64,000 nucleotides of DNA from Candidatus Gastranaerophilales bacterium. GTDB lineage: Bacteria > Cyanobacteriota > Vampirovibrionia > Gastranaerophilales > Gastranaerophilaceae. Shown here in pieces: positions 55,003 to 63,856 of the stretch (positions within the stretch are counted from its first letter, which is position 1; every line of letters begins with the position of its first letter). Made by a program: the position numbers and the translations under genes. The DNA is taken from assembly GCA_900768915.1 (NCBI GenBank), contig CAAGEQ010000030.1:59394-123393 (forward strand), in the 5' to 3' direction. Below the pieces are notes generated by a model. That model had not been told where the DNA came from. It was given only the letters and a program-made list of their open reading frames with translations, and searched no databases.

Positions 55003-55947
55003 ATGGTAATAAATACTACATTTGATGTATATCTAAAAAATTTTATAGCATATTTAAGTATAGAAAAAAACTTTTCGATACACACAATAAATGCATATAA
55101 ATCAGATATTGTGAGTTTTTTTATATGGACAAACAAACTTATACCAGAAAAAATAACTTTTAATAAATTACGAGAATACTTACATTTTATCCAGAAATTT
55201 AATTACAAAAAATCAACAATTGCTAGAAAAATCGCTGCATTAAGAACATTTTTTAAATTTTTATACAAGTTACAAATTATACAATCAAATCCAGCAGAAA
55301 ATTTAACAGCACCAAAGAAACCAAAATCATTACCAAAATTTCTAACAGAAGATGAAATGTTAACAATTTTAGATAATGTAGACATAAATACACCTGCCGG
55401 ACTAAGAAACAAGGCAATTCTAGAACTTTTATGGGCTACTGGTATGCGTGTTTCAGAATTAAGTGGACTTAATTTTGAAGATTTAGAACTAGACGAAAAC
55501 GAAATCACTGTATTTGGTAAAGGAGCAAAAGAACGTATCGTATTAGTTTCCGAAAGAGCAAAAAAATATTTATTACAATATATCAATGTAGCACGTCCAC
55601 TTGTTGCAAAAAACACAAAAATAGAAACAACAAGTAAGTCCCCTGTTTTTATCAATAAAACGGGATTTAGGCTACAAAATAAAACAATAAGAAACACAAT
55701 CAATGATATAGTCAATAAAATTCAATTACCAAAACACGTAACACCACACGTATTTAGACACAGTTTTGCAACAAAAATGATTGAAAATGGAGCCGATTTA
55801 AGAGTAGTTCAAGAACTTTTAGGACATTCTAGCATATCTAATACTCAAATATATACTCACATTTCAACGCAACATCTTAAACAAGAATACAACAAAGCAC
55901 ACCCTCATGCTCACAAAGAAAATTTTAATAATAACTTAAATTCTTAA
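55003..55947 (+). CDS. tyrosine recombinase of the XerC/XerD type
   Basis: A 314-residue site-specific recombinase. A SAM-like N-terminal DNA-binding domain (about 1-85: FIAYLSIEKNFSIHTINAYKSDI) precedes the catalytic domain. Arg in ATGMRVSELSGL, HVFRHSFAT (His-x-x-Arg), GHSS (His) and the nucleophile Tyr in IYTHIS give the full R-K-H-R-H-Y set. The size and order fit the chromosome-dimer-resolving Xer enzymes; no phage genes surround it. The start is ATG 55003; upstream in-frame TTG 54958 is less likely. No Shine-Dalgarno is seen. Confidence 0.9.
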   Translation: MVINTTFDVYLKNFIAYLSIEKNFSIHTINAYKSDIVSFFIWTNKLIPEKITFNKLREYLHFIQKFNYKKSTIARKIAALRTFFKFLYKLQIIQSNPAENLTAPKKPKSLPKFLTEDEMLTILDNVDINTPAGLRNKAILELLWATGMRVSELSGLNFEDLELDENEITVFGKGAKERIVLVSERAKKYLLQYINVARPLVAKNTKIETTSKSPVFINKTGFRLQNKTIRNTINDIVNKIQLPKHVTPHVFRHSFATKMIENGADLRVVQELLGHSSISNTQIYTHISTQHLKQEYNKAHPHAHKENFNNNLNS

Positions 55948-56726
55948 ACTAAACCCATATATGACGGTCTGTTAAGTTTAGGAGTTTTTAATGCACTAAT
56001 TCTATTTTTAGCATAATCCGAATGAGTAGATTGTGGTCTTAATTTTAAAAATTTGGAATAATATCTTTTTGCCTCAGCAGTCTTTTTCATATTATCAAAA
56101 CATACAGCAAGTCCAAAATATGCTCTATAAAAATCTGCATCTACTTTTAAAATTTCTAAAAATATTCTACTTGCTTCTAAATAATTACCTTGACATATCA
56201 ACAACGCGGCTTTATGACTATATGCTTTTAAATAAGTTGGATGTTGTTCAATTAATTTGTCATATATTTTCATTGCCATATCTTGTTCTTCAACAAGTTC
56301 ATGAGCCAATGCCAATTGTAATTGAACATCTAATTTCGTTTTATCAAGCATCACTGATTTTTGAAAACATTTAATTGCCTTTTCTGGCTGAGATTTTAAC
56401 AAATAACAAATCCCCATTTCATAATATATTTCATAATTCTTAGCATCAATCTCCGCTGATTTTTCAAAATTTTTTATTGCTTTATCATAATCATTCAAAA
56501 ATTTATAAGACATACCTAAACCTAGATACGATGCTGAATTATTTCTTTCCATCATTAACGAACGCAAATAACAAGACAATGATTCTTTATATTGTCCAGA
56601 TTTACGCAAAGAATCCCCCTTAGAAACATATTTCATAGAGTTCAATTTTGTCATATTTACAACATTATCAAATTTAGTATTATCGACTACCGCAGAAATA
56701 TAGCCATTAGTTTTATTATTTTCCAT
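55944..56726 (-). CDS. TPR-repeat protein
   Basis: A 260-residue cytoplasmic-looking protein without a signal peptide. About five or six tetratricopeptide repeats run from residue 35 to 240 (SYLGLGMSYKFLNDYDKAIKNFEKS, YYEMGICYLLKSQPEKAIKCFQKS, in parts), which form a helical scaffold for protein contacts. GGTGGAGAG precedes the ATG. It overlaps the end of the convergent Xer gene by 4 nt. It could be an adaptor; no partner is evident. Confidence 0.85.
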   Translation of the reverse strand: MENNKTNGYISAVVDNTKFDNVVNMTKLNSMKYVSKGDSLRKSGQYKESLSCYLRSLMMERNNSASYLGLGMSYKFLNDYDKAIKNFEKSAEIDAKNYEIYYEMGICYLLKSQPEKAIKCFQKSVMLDKTKLDVQLQLALAHELVEEQDMAMKIYDKLIEQHPTYLKAYSHKAALLICQGNYLEASRIFLEILKVDADFYRAYFGLAVCFDNMKKTAEAKRYYSKFLKLRPQSTHSDYAKNRISALKTPKLNRPSYMGLV

Positions 56727-56800
56727 CTCTCTCCACCTATTACATTTTATAATTTAAGGCATGGTTCGATAACGTTCATTTGGTGGATATTTATAGACCA

Positions 56801-56830
56801 TTGGATTAATATTTATGAGTATGATATAAA
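56801..56830 (+). promoter_or_regulatory. leaderless promoter of the secreted pair
   Basis: TTGGAT, 18 nt, TATAAA, then 6 nt to the ATG at 56837. No Shine-Dalgarno is present. Confidence 0.55.
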
Positions 56831-56836
56831 AATAGT

Positions 56837-57649
56837 ATGAAAAGACTGGGGATATTAGCATTAATAATTGTTTTTGGAACACAAGTATTCGCTTCACAAG
56901 AGGTTACTTTAAACAATGTTCAAAAAGAAACATATAAACTTACCCCTCAAAAACAAAAAGTAAGCGGTTCCTTACTAATCAATGATTATAAAGTAATGGA
57001 TGAATTAGTTAAACTACAAAAAGAAAAAGATTTAGCAGACATCGAATTACTTTGGAAAGGTACAATTGAAAATAACAAAGTCATTGAGTTTGCACTAAAA
57101 AAACTTGCAACACCAGAGAGCCAAAGAAGAATCCATTCTTCGCTTATGTCAAAAACCTTATCTGCAATTGTATCTGGTGCATCACTTGTACCTAGTTTAG
57201 TTGGTTGTGATTACGCATTACAAACAGGTGCGTACTCTGCCGGACGTTTAGCACAATCATTACTAAACCGAAAAAACACTCCACAAGAAACCCCTTTAAC
57301 AGATACTGAACTAATTGAATTAGCGGGACTTGTTGAAGACTTACAAGATACAATAATCGCAACATATTATAATTATAAAAACTCTTTAGTTATGATAAAA
57401 GAAACTCGTGAAAGAATATTGCTTTATGCAAAAAATTACGATAAAGCACAGAAGAATGGTGATATCCTTGATTTAACAATATCGTCAACACTCTACGATA
57501 ATATGATTATTCAAGAATTCGAAGAAGTTCAGAATGCAAAAAAATACCACGCAGAACTCCAAAGACTAGCAGGTAAAACAGCCGTTGATAAATTGACGTT
57601 ATATCAATTTGATTTCAACTCAGCATTGTTTAAGGATAAATTAAAATGA
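56837..57649 (+). CDS. secreted protein, paralogue 1 of a pair
   Basis: A 270-residue unrecognised protein. A signal peptide (KRLGILALIIVFGTQVFA, cleavage before SQ) is followed by a helical domain with DIELLWKGTIENNKVIEFALKKL (about 70-93, in parts). A Ser/Gly-rich hydrophobic part (SAIVSGASLVPSLVG) follows, then a long helical/coiled-coil end. The same blocks occur in the next gene (DLSLLWQGAATKSDTIKFALYKL, and HSSVKKVLSTIANMSTLIG). A 4-nt overlap (ATGA) couples the two. A periplasmic location is likely; function is unknown. Confidence 0.75.
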   Translation: MKRLGILALIIVFGTQVFASQEVTLNNVQKETYKLTPQKQKVSGSLLINDYKVMDELVKLQKEKDLADIELLWKGTIENNKVIEFALKKLATPESQRRIHSSLMSKTLSAIVSGASLVPSLVGCDYALQTGAYSAGRLAQSLLNRKNTPQETPLTDTELIELAGLVEDLQDTIIATYYNYKNSLVMIKETRERILLYAKNYDKAQKNGDILDLTISSTLYDNMIIQEFEEVQNAKKYHAELQRLAGKTAVDKLTLYQFDFNSALFKDKLK

Positions 57650-58527
57650 AAAAACTTTTAACGTTACTGATTTTCTCTATTTTAATACAAGCACCTACAA
57701 TGGCACTAACTTACGAAGAATTAACGACAGTAAAGGAGCCATCATATAGACTTGGAACAACCGATGAAATTGAAAACAAAATTGATATAAACCCAACTAT
57801 AGAAAATACTAGAGCAATTTTATCAGAATCAAGCATTGACGATGCAAACCTTACTTATGCAGATTTGAGTATAAAAAGAATATCAAAAGAAATTTCACAA
57901 AATCTACAAATAGATTACGATGAGATTTTAGCAGATTTATCACTGTTATGGCAAGGAGCAGCAACAAAAAGTGATACAATAAAATTTGCACTATACAAAC
58001 TTTCAAACCCAAATGCAGATAAACCTGACCACTCATCAGTAAAAAAAGTTTTATCAACAATTGCAAATATGTCAACTTTAATCGGTGCCGGAACAGGTAA
58101 TCCATTATTATCCTGTGCTTCACTTATTGGTGGAAATACACTAGGGATATTGTCACAAGATAACAAATCACTAAACTACAAATATACAAAAGTTGATGAT
58201 GCAGATATGATTATTTTAGTAAGAAAAATTGATAATCTTCAACAAAAAGTTGTCGACATGTATTACGACTATATGACAACTAGAGAATTGTATAATATGC
58301 GTTCAGAAATGGCAAAAAGAAGACATTTTAATTACAATCAGGCACAAAATAGTTCAAAAGAAATAATAATTATTTCAGATGCATATTATAGGGAAGCATT
58401 AGATATGCAAAGAAAAGCAAAAGGTACATTTGCAGATAAACGTGCTCAACTTGAACAACTTGTCGGTTCTGATACCTTCAAACAATTTGAAGAAAACGTT
58501 AATAATCGAGAACGAAAGAATAAGTAA
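57646..58527 (+). CDS. secreted protein, paralogue 2 of a pair
   Basis: A 293-residue protein, related to the preceding gene. Signal peptide KKLLTLLIFSILIQAPTMA is followed by an acidic linker (about 20-80), the conserved LLWQGAATKSDTIKFALYKL block (about 105-125), a Gly/Ser-rich hydrophobic patch (about 140-170), and a C-terminal helical region with YYDYMTTRELYNMRSEMAKR. The C-terminal helices recall efflux-type outer-membrane coiled coils, but this is weak. It is translationally coupled to paralogue 1 and ends at the terminator at 58543. The two may form a heteromer. Confidence 0.75.
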   Translation: MKKLLTLLIFSILIQAPTMALTYEELTTVKEPSYRLGTTDEIENKIDINPTIENTRAILSESSIDDANLTYADLSIKRISKEISQNLQIDYDEILADLSLLWQGAATKSDTIKFALYKLSNPNADKPDHSSVKKVLSTIANMSTLIGAGTGNPLLSCASLIGGNTLGILSQDNKSLNYKYTKVDDADMIILVRKIDNLQQKVVDMYYDYMTTRELYNMRSEMAKRRHFNYNQAQNSSKEIIIISDAYYREALDMQRKAKGTFADKRAQLEQLVGSDTFKQFEENVNNRERKNK

Positions 58528-58542
58528 AAAAGTTTATAATAA

Positions 58543-58574
58543 AAAAAACGGAATGAATAATCATTCCGTTTTTT
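58543..58574. terminator. bidirectional terminator
   Basis: AAAACGGAATGA / TCATTCCGTTTT stem around ATAA with A/T runs on both sides, between the secreted pair and rplI. Confidence 0.9.
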
Positions 58575-58595
58575 ACTTTATAATAATTATTTAAA

Positions 58596-59096
58596 TTATT
58601 CAGCTGAAGTTTCTTCAACTTCTTCTTCAATTGATTCTTTAACAATTTCAGAAGCAGAAACTGAAATATTAAGTTCAGTTTTAACTTTTGAAGTTAATTT
58701 AATCAACATAGTATAATCACCAACTTTATTGATTGGGTGATTCAAAGAAACAGTTTTCTTATCAATTTCGATATTGTGTTTGTCTTTAATTTCTTCACAA
58801 AGTTTCTTAGTAGTAATTGTACCAAACAACTTACCACTTTCACCAGCTTTTGCAGATAATTCTAAAGTACCGATTTTTTCAATCAATTCTGCTTTAGCCA
58901 ATGCTTCTTGGTGTAATTTTTCTTGTTTAACTCTGATTCTAGCAAGATTTTTTTCTCTATTTTTCAAAGCACCTTCAGTTGCCATTTCAGCGAAATCTTT
59001 AGGAATTAAGAAATTTCTTGCGTAACCATCTTTAACAGTTATAACGTCACCTGTTTCACCAAGGTTTTGAACATCTTTTTTCAATATAACTTGCAT
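58596..59096 (-). CDS. rplI: 50S ribosomal protein L9
   Basis: A 166-residue L9. MQVILKKDVQNLGETGDVITVKDGYARNFLIPKD is the N-terminal rRNA-binding domain (read in two parts), the connecting helix spans about 45-75, and a C-terminal domain has the L-N-H-P-I-x-x-x-G-D-Y region. A Glu-rich extension (VEETSAE) after residue 150 adds length. AAGGAG precedes the ATG. It is followed on the same strand by nothing but the terminator. Confidence 0.96.
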   Translation of the reverse strand: MQVILKKDVQNLGETGDVITVKDGYARNFLIPKDFAEMATEGALKNREKNLARIRVKQEKLHQEALAKAELIEKIGTLELSAKAGESGKLFGTITTKKLCEEIKDKHNIEIDKKTVSLNHPINKVGDYTMLIKLTSKVKTELNISVSASEIVKESIEEEVEETSAE

Positions 59097-59182
59097 TCTA
59101 TATTCTCCTTTTGCTATTTATAATCATACTTGTGTCTATATGTTAACCGAAACATATTGTAATGTCGAGTGTTTGTAAAATT

Positions 59183-60559
59183 TTATAACTTTTGAGTCAC
59201 CAAAGCATATATATCATTAAATATTACAAATATCATCAATGCTATCAGAATAAAGAAACTAATATTTGCAATCATTTCAACAATCTTGTCAGATACCTTT
59301 TTACCTCTAATTTTTTCTATTATCAAGAATAATACATGCCCACCATCTAATGCTGGAATAGGTAAGAAATTCACAATAGCCAAATCCATAGATATAATAG
59401 CAGTTAATAATAATCCATAAAATATACCATTATTACTAATAATATCTCCTCCGACCTTTGTTATTGCAACAATACCATGTAAATCTTTTAATGGAATTTC
59501 ACCAGTAAATGCTTGTTTCAAACCTACTAACATTAAATAAGTATTTTCATTTAAATATTTAACACTACCAACAACAGCACCAAATAATGATTTGGTAGGT
59601 TTCAATTTTTCTTTAGATTCTAATTGAATACCAACAGCACCACTTTTTGTTGGATATAAAGACTTTAATCTCAAATATTTATTATTACGTTCTACTACCA
59701 TATTTAAAGGTCTTTTATTATCAGAAATAGCCTCTGCTATATCAAATAAAGTGCAATTACCATTTGATACGTAAAAAGATTTATTTTCTAAATTACCAAG
59801 AGTATCACGCAATTTGATAACTCTAGAACTTAATTTATATTGATTATCTTTGTATGGTTTAATACCACGAGCAACATTTTTATCTAAAATTACAGGTTTT
59901 TCATTTAAAAATTCTGGCAAACGAATTGCTACATCTGCAGGAACAACTTCATCTCTTGTAAGTCCAGGATTTAATCGTTTAAGTCTTGCTAAATTTGATT
60001 GAACAAAATCAGGATCAACCAAACCATCTTTTCCCTTACTTAATTGAATAATCGCTAACAATACAGATGTACTTGTAATTTTTGTATTATTAACTGACAC
60101 TATTCTATCACCAGTTTTTAAACCTGAATTCCATACTGATGCATCTTTTGGAGCAACAATTTGAGAAACAGTAACATCATAAGCACCAGATGGTAAATAA
60201 TGCCATATTAAAGCTGAAAATAAAACTAAGAAAAACGCACAAACCACATTTGCAAAAACTCCTGCTGATACGACTACAAAACGTTGCCAAATAGGCTTGT
60301 TCATAAATCGTTCCGGAGAATCCTCAGGTAAATCACAATCCTTATCATCTTCTGCAAATGAAACGTAACCACCTAATAACAATGCATGAACCAAAACTGT
60401 TACATCTCCAACTTTTTTTTCAAACAATGTAGGACCAAGTGGCAAACCAAATCCGAATTTATCAACCTTTATACCAAATGACTTTGCAGCAATAAAATGA
60501 CCTGCTTCATGGACAATGATTAATAAACTCAACAAAAGTAACATAATTATGATAGACAT
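59183..60559 (-). CDS. site-2 protease, RseP/M50 type, with PDZ domain
   Basis: A 458-residue inner-membrane metalloprotease that cuts within membranes, often to release anti-sigma factors or clear signal peptides. HEAGHF (His17, Glu18, His21) binds zinc in the first helix. LDGGH near residue 405 gives the third ligand. A PDZ-like part (about 115-170: VSQIVAPKDASVWNSGLKTGDRIVSVN) and an insert of about 150 residues before the C-terminal helices are visible. AGAGGA precedes the ATG. The RseP substrate here is not known. Confidence 0.9.
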   Translation of the reverse strand: MSIIIMLLLLSLLIIVHEAGHFIAAKSFGIKVDKFGFGLPLGPTLFEKKVGDVTVLVHALLLGGYVSFAEDDKDCDLPEDSPERFMNKPIWQRFVVVSAGVFANVVCAFFLVLFSALIWHYLPSGAYDVTVSQIVAPKDASVWNSGLKTGDRIVSVNNTKITSTSVLLAIIQLSKGKDGLVDPDFVQSNLARLKRLNPGLTRDEVVPADVAIRLPEFLNEKPVILDKNVARGIKPYKDNQYKLSSRVIKLRDTLGNLENKSFYVSNGNCTLFDIAEAISDNKRPLNMVVERNNKYLRLKSLYPTKSGAVGIQLESKEKLKPTKSLFGAVVGSVKYLNENTYLMLVGLKQAFTGEIPLKDLHGIVAITKVGGDIISNNGIFYGLLLTAIISMDLAIVNFLPIPALDGGHVLFLIIEKIRGKKVSDKIVEMIANISFFILIALMIFVIFNDIYALVTQKL

Positions 60560-60621
60560 TGGATATTCCTCTTATAATTTTTTATAATTCTATCATAAAC
60601 AAATATTTAACGTAAGCATAA

Positions 60622-60658
60622 AAAACAAAAAGGCACTATAAAAGTACCTTTTTGTTTA
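60622..60658 (-). terminator. terminator of the NSVSFG protein gene
   Basis: The stem ACAAAAAGG / CCTTTTTGT has one U.G pair on the minus strand, a 5-base loop and T-runs. It follows the stop of the minus-strand gene at 60693. Confidence 0.78.
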
Positions 60659-60692
60659 AAGTTCGTATTAGTAATGTTTTAAATAATTTTTA

Positions 60693-61130
60693 TTATGCTA
60701 CTGTTTCAGTTGCTGCTGCTTCACCTTTCTTAAATAAGCCGGTAACTGCATCCATTGCAACTTTACCTTTGCTTACTAACCATTCACCAGCACCATCTAA
60801 TGCACCAAACATTTTCTTAGCAGGTTCTTTCAAACCACCTAATTTTTCACAATTTTTAATAGAATCAGGAATATATTTACCAATATCCTTTAAAAAGCCT
60901 GTTTTATTACCAGCAACTAACAAGCCTGCTACTACCGCTGCAGTTGCTACTAATCCACCGATAACTTTAGCAGCTGTATGTTTTTTCTTAGGTTCTTTAC
61001 CACTAATATCTACACTATCACCTTTTACATCTGTTGCATTAGGTTTTGCATAAGATTGCGGCTTATTCATAACATCTGCTGCTGAATCAAAAACGCCCAT
61101 TTTTTGACCGAAAGAAACACTGTTTACCAT
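60693..61130 (-). CDS. small membrane protein with N-terminal NSVSFG motif
   Basis: A 145-residue unrecognised protein. The N-terminus MVNSVSFGQKMGVF shares N-S-V-S-F with the protein at 33347. A polar Lys/Asp region (about 15-55) leads to one hydrophobic segment at about 57-75 (VIGGLVATAAVVAGLLVAG), and the C-terminal half has a cysteine and an Ala-rich end. The topology suggests a single-pass anchor. ATG 61130 has GGAGG 5 nt upstream. Function is unknown. Confidence 0.75.
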   Translation of the reverse strand: MVNSVSFGQKMGVFDSAADVMNKPQSYAKPNATDVKGDSVDISGKEPKKKHTAAKVIGGLVATAAVVAGLLVAGNKTGFLKDIGKYIPDSIKNCEKLGGLKEPAKKMFGALDGAGEWLVSKGKVAMDAVTGLFKKGEAAATETVA

Positions 61131-61358
61131 ACGAACCTCCAATTTTTCTATTACACACATATATATAAACGTTTAAAATAATATTTTTTTGCCTGCATGA
61201 CAGTATTTTAAGCATTTTTTGTTACATAAGTTAACGATAAATCAATAAAAAATATTCATTAAATTGTTAAGTTTTATGAAGAAATCTACCTAAAATTTAG
61301 CAATTTTTATAAATTTATATACTTTAGATATATATAGGATATTAAAAGGAAAATTATT

Positions 61359-61952
61359 ATGGGGTACGGTTATAACATTCCAAGCAATGATTCGTCTGGC
61401 TATCAAAAATTAATTGATAGTCAACAAGAATACATCAATAAACTACTTGGTAAAAAATCCGAAAATAAAACTGCTTGTGAAGATTCCGAAAATAATCAAG
61501 ACTTAAAATATCAAAATTACAAGTATGCTACTGGTGTATTTAATGTTGCAAATACTGAAAATAACGACTATCAACAAAAGTTACAAAAATTACAAGAACA
61601 AAAACAAATAGAAATAAAAAATGCAAGAGAAAAAGCAGAAGCAGCAGGTAAATCACAACAAGAAATTGAACAAATAGTTTTTGATATAGAAAACAATTAT
61701 GATAGCCAAATATCACTACTTCAATACAATATATCAAAATCTAACAAAAGTTTTCTAGCTGACAAAACTAGTAAATTAGATGCACAAAGTGCATACAGAG
61801 AAGCACGATTTGATAACATATTTGCATCAAATAATTATATGGGTACATTACTAGACTTAGGTAATGCTTATCACGATTTAGGCAAAATGCAACAATTTCA
61901 ATCATTCTTAGAATCGCAAAGCAATAATAGTAATCGTAATTGGTTAACTTAA
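61359..61952 (+). CDS. coiled-coil hypothetical protein
   Basis: A 197-residue hydrophilic protein. The N-terminal 25 residues are Gly/Ser/Asn-rich; Gln/Lys/Glu heptads at about 68-120 (YQQKLQKLQEQKQIEIKNAREKAEAA, in parts) form a coiled coil. The end is Asn/Gln/Ser-rich. No membrane segment, signal or enzymatic motif is present. AAGGA lies 8-9 nt before the ATG. It abuts the convergent DHA2 exporter gene. Confidence 0.7.
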   Translation: MGYGYNIPSNDSSGYQKLIDSQQEYINKLLGKKSENKTACEDSENNQDLKYQNYKYATGVFNVANTENNDYQQKLQKLQEQKQIEIKNAREKAEAAGKSQQEIEQIVFDIENNYDSQISLLQYNISKSNKSFLADKTSKLDAQSAYREARFDNIFASNNYMGTLLDLGNAYHDLGKMQQFQSFLESQSNNSNRNWLT

Positions 61953-63542
61953 TTATTCATCAACGATTAAACCTTCTGCCGCCAATGAACGTATAGACTT
62001 CATCAACAATAGTAATGGTATAATCATAAAACATGCTGCTGCAAATATTCTGAATGTATCAATATATGCCCACAAAGTTGCTTGCAATTGTAACTGTTTA
62101 TACAACAATCCATGAGCCATATTAGTAGCAACATTCGGATCAACTGTTGTAGGTATAAAACTTTGAGCATAAGCACTAACACGTTCTACAAAAACTTGAT
62201 TTGTATCTCTTAAATGACCAACCATCATCATTTGATGTTTTTGAGAAAATCTGGAAATCAATGTAGTTACTAACGATGTACCAATCGCACCACCAATATT
62301 TTTCAACATGTTTTGTACACCAGTAGCATTTGTAAGTTGTGAATTTTTCAATGTAATCATAGATAAGTTAATGATTGGAACCATTGAGAATGTTAAACCA
62401 ACACCGAACAAATAGTTAGGGAACGCAATATCAATCAATGCTACTTGCAAGTTTAATTGACCAAACAACAAGCCACCACAACCAATAAGGAACAATCCCA
62501 TCATTACTTGTGCTCTTTCACTAACTTTATTATTCAATAATGCTGAGCATACAATACCAGTCATACAACCGGCACCACGAGGTACCATAGAAATACCACT
62601 CAAGAATGAAGTATAACCCATCAAAGATTGCAACATTGATGGTAAAATTGCAGAAGATGCCATTAATACAGCCATTAATACAATTTGAATAACCGTACCA
62701 AAGAAAAAGTTCTTATCTTTCATAACATCTAAATCAATCAAAGCATTTTTCTTATCTCTAAGTTGAACAATAAAGAATGCGATACAAGATATTACAGATA
62801 CAGCCGACAACCAACAAACCCAAGTTGAACCAAACCAGTCAGCATCATTACCTTTATCTAATACAACCTGTAAAGCAACAATCCAACCGACAAGGAAAAA
62901 TAATCCCCAGTTATCAAGTTTTACACCATCAACTTTTCTACCATAAGGTGAATCTTCTAATAAAGTTTTGGCTGAAATAAATGCTAATACACCAAAAGGT
63001 AAGTTTATCAAATAAATGTATGGCCAAGACCAATTTTCAGTAATCCAACCACCTAATGCTGGTCCAAGAATAGGTCCCATTACGACTGCAAAACCAAATA
63101 AAGACATGGCTTTACCACGTTCCTCTTTTGGAAAACATTCTAACATCATAGCCTGTGATAATGGAAGAATTGCACCACCGCCGATACCTTGCAAAAATCT
63201 TGAAACTATTATTTCTTCCAAAGAACGAGAGCAACCACACATAGCAGATGCTATTGTAAACAATGCTACACTAAATAAGAAATAGTTATTTCGTCCGAAC
63301 TTTTTACATAAAAAATCAACACAAGGAATAATCAAACCACTTGCAATCAAATAGAAAGTCAAAATCCAAGTTGATTCGTTATGACTGACAGAAAAAGTAC
63401 CCGCCATATATGGCAATGCTACGTTTGAAATAGTTTCATCTAGTACAAACATAAACATTGAAATCATCAACGGTATAGAAATTATCCACGGATTTTTAGA
63501 CGGTTTCCACACTTCTTCTTGTGCTATATTTTCTTCAGGCAT
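61953..63542 (-). CDS. DHA2-family (EmrB/QacA) multidrug exporter, 14-helix MFS
   Basis: A 529-residue drug:H+ antiporter with about 14 membrane segments. The first helix has LDETISNVALPYMAGTF (D-x-x-x-x-N motif of EmrB). RFLQGIGGGAILPLSQAMMLECFPKEERGKAM (in pieces) is the A/B-loop region and GPILGPALGGWITENWSWPYIYLINLPFG the motif C to helix 5-6 region. The large size and 14 helices separate it from 12-helix drug pumps. No EmrA-type partner is adjacent in view. A GGGGGAG ribosome binding site lies just before the ATG. Confidence 0.92.
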   Translation of the reverse strand: MPEENIAQEEVWKPSKNPWIISIPLMISMFMFVLDETISNVALPYMAGTFSVSHNESTWILTFYLIASGLIIPCVDFLCKKFGRNNYFLFSVALFTIASAMCGCSRSLEEIIVSRFLQGIGGGAILPLSQAMMLECFPKEERGKAMSLFGFAVVMGPILGPALGGWITENWSWPYIYLINLPFGVLAFISAKTLLEDSPYGRKVDGVKLDNWGLFFLVGWIVALQVVLDKGNDADWFGSTWVCWLSAVSVISCIAFFIVQLRDKKNALIDLDVMKDKNFFFGTVIQIVLMAVLMASSAILPSMLQSLMGYTSFLSGISMVPRGAGCMTGIVCSALLNNKVSERAQVMMGLFLIGCGGLLFGQLNLQVALIDIAFPNYLFGVGLTFSMVPIINLSMITLKNSQLTNATGVQNMLKNIGGAIGTSLVTTLISRFSQKHQMMMVGHLRDTNQVFVERVSAYAQSFIPTTVDPNVATNMAHGLLYKQLQLQATLWAYIDTFRIFAAACFMIIPLLLLMKSIRSLAAEGLIVDE

Positions 63543-63674
63543 AACTCCCCCTATTCTATTTTTTATATTTTACTATAAATATTGTAAAATTTTCAACAAT
63601 ATTATTGTATAAAATTATTTATTCAATTTAAATGATAAATAGTAATTTTGTCACCGAATTAGTTGACATATACA

Positions 63675-63856
63675 GGAATGACGAAAAGACAATAATCATA
63701 AAAAGGTTATCCAAAAAAACAACAGTCGTGCTGAACTTGTTTCAGCATCTATTTACAAAGAGATTCCGAAATAAATTCGGAATGACGAAAAGACAATAAT
63801 CATAAAAAGGTTATCCAAAAACCCACTGTCGTGCTGAACTTGTTTCCGCATCTATT
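63675..63856. repeat. tandem copies of a palindromic intergenic repeat
   Basis: A 78-bp unit (63675-63752 and 63779-63856) begins GGAATGACG and ends GCATCTATT; the copies differ at only a few positions. Each holds the near-palindrome GCTGAA...TTTCAGC (copy 2 has one changed base), and a palindrome ATTCCGAA / TTCGGAAT (63763-63783) spans the junction. This style (ATTCCGAA, GCTGAACTTG) is widely seen as short intergenic repeats in other bacteria. The rest of 63543-64000 has no gene; a weak hairpin GCCACT/AGTGGC lies at 63890-63912. Confidence 0.75.

Noticed and set aside
5903..56780. Shared ATGAACGT-like octamer upstream of the minus-strand genes at 5878, 42105 and 56726
   Set aside because: Only three occurrences, at varied distances from the start codons and without a consistent partner hexamer; chance is likely in A+T-rich DNA.
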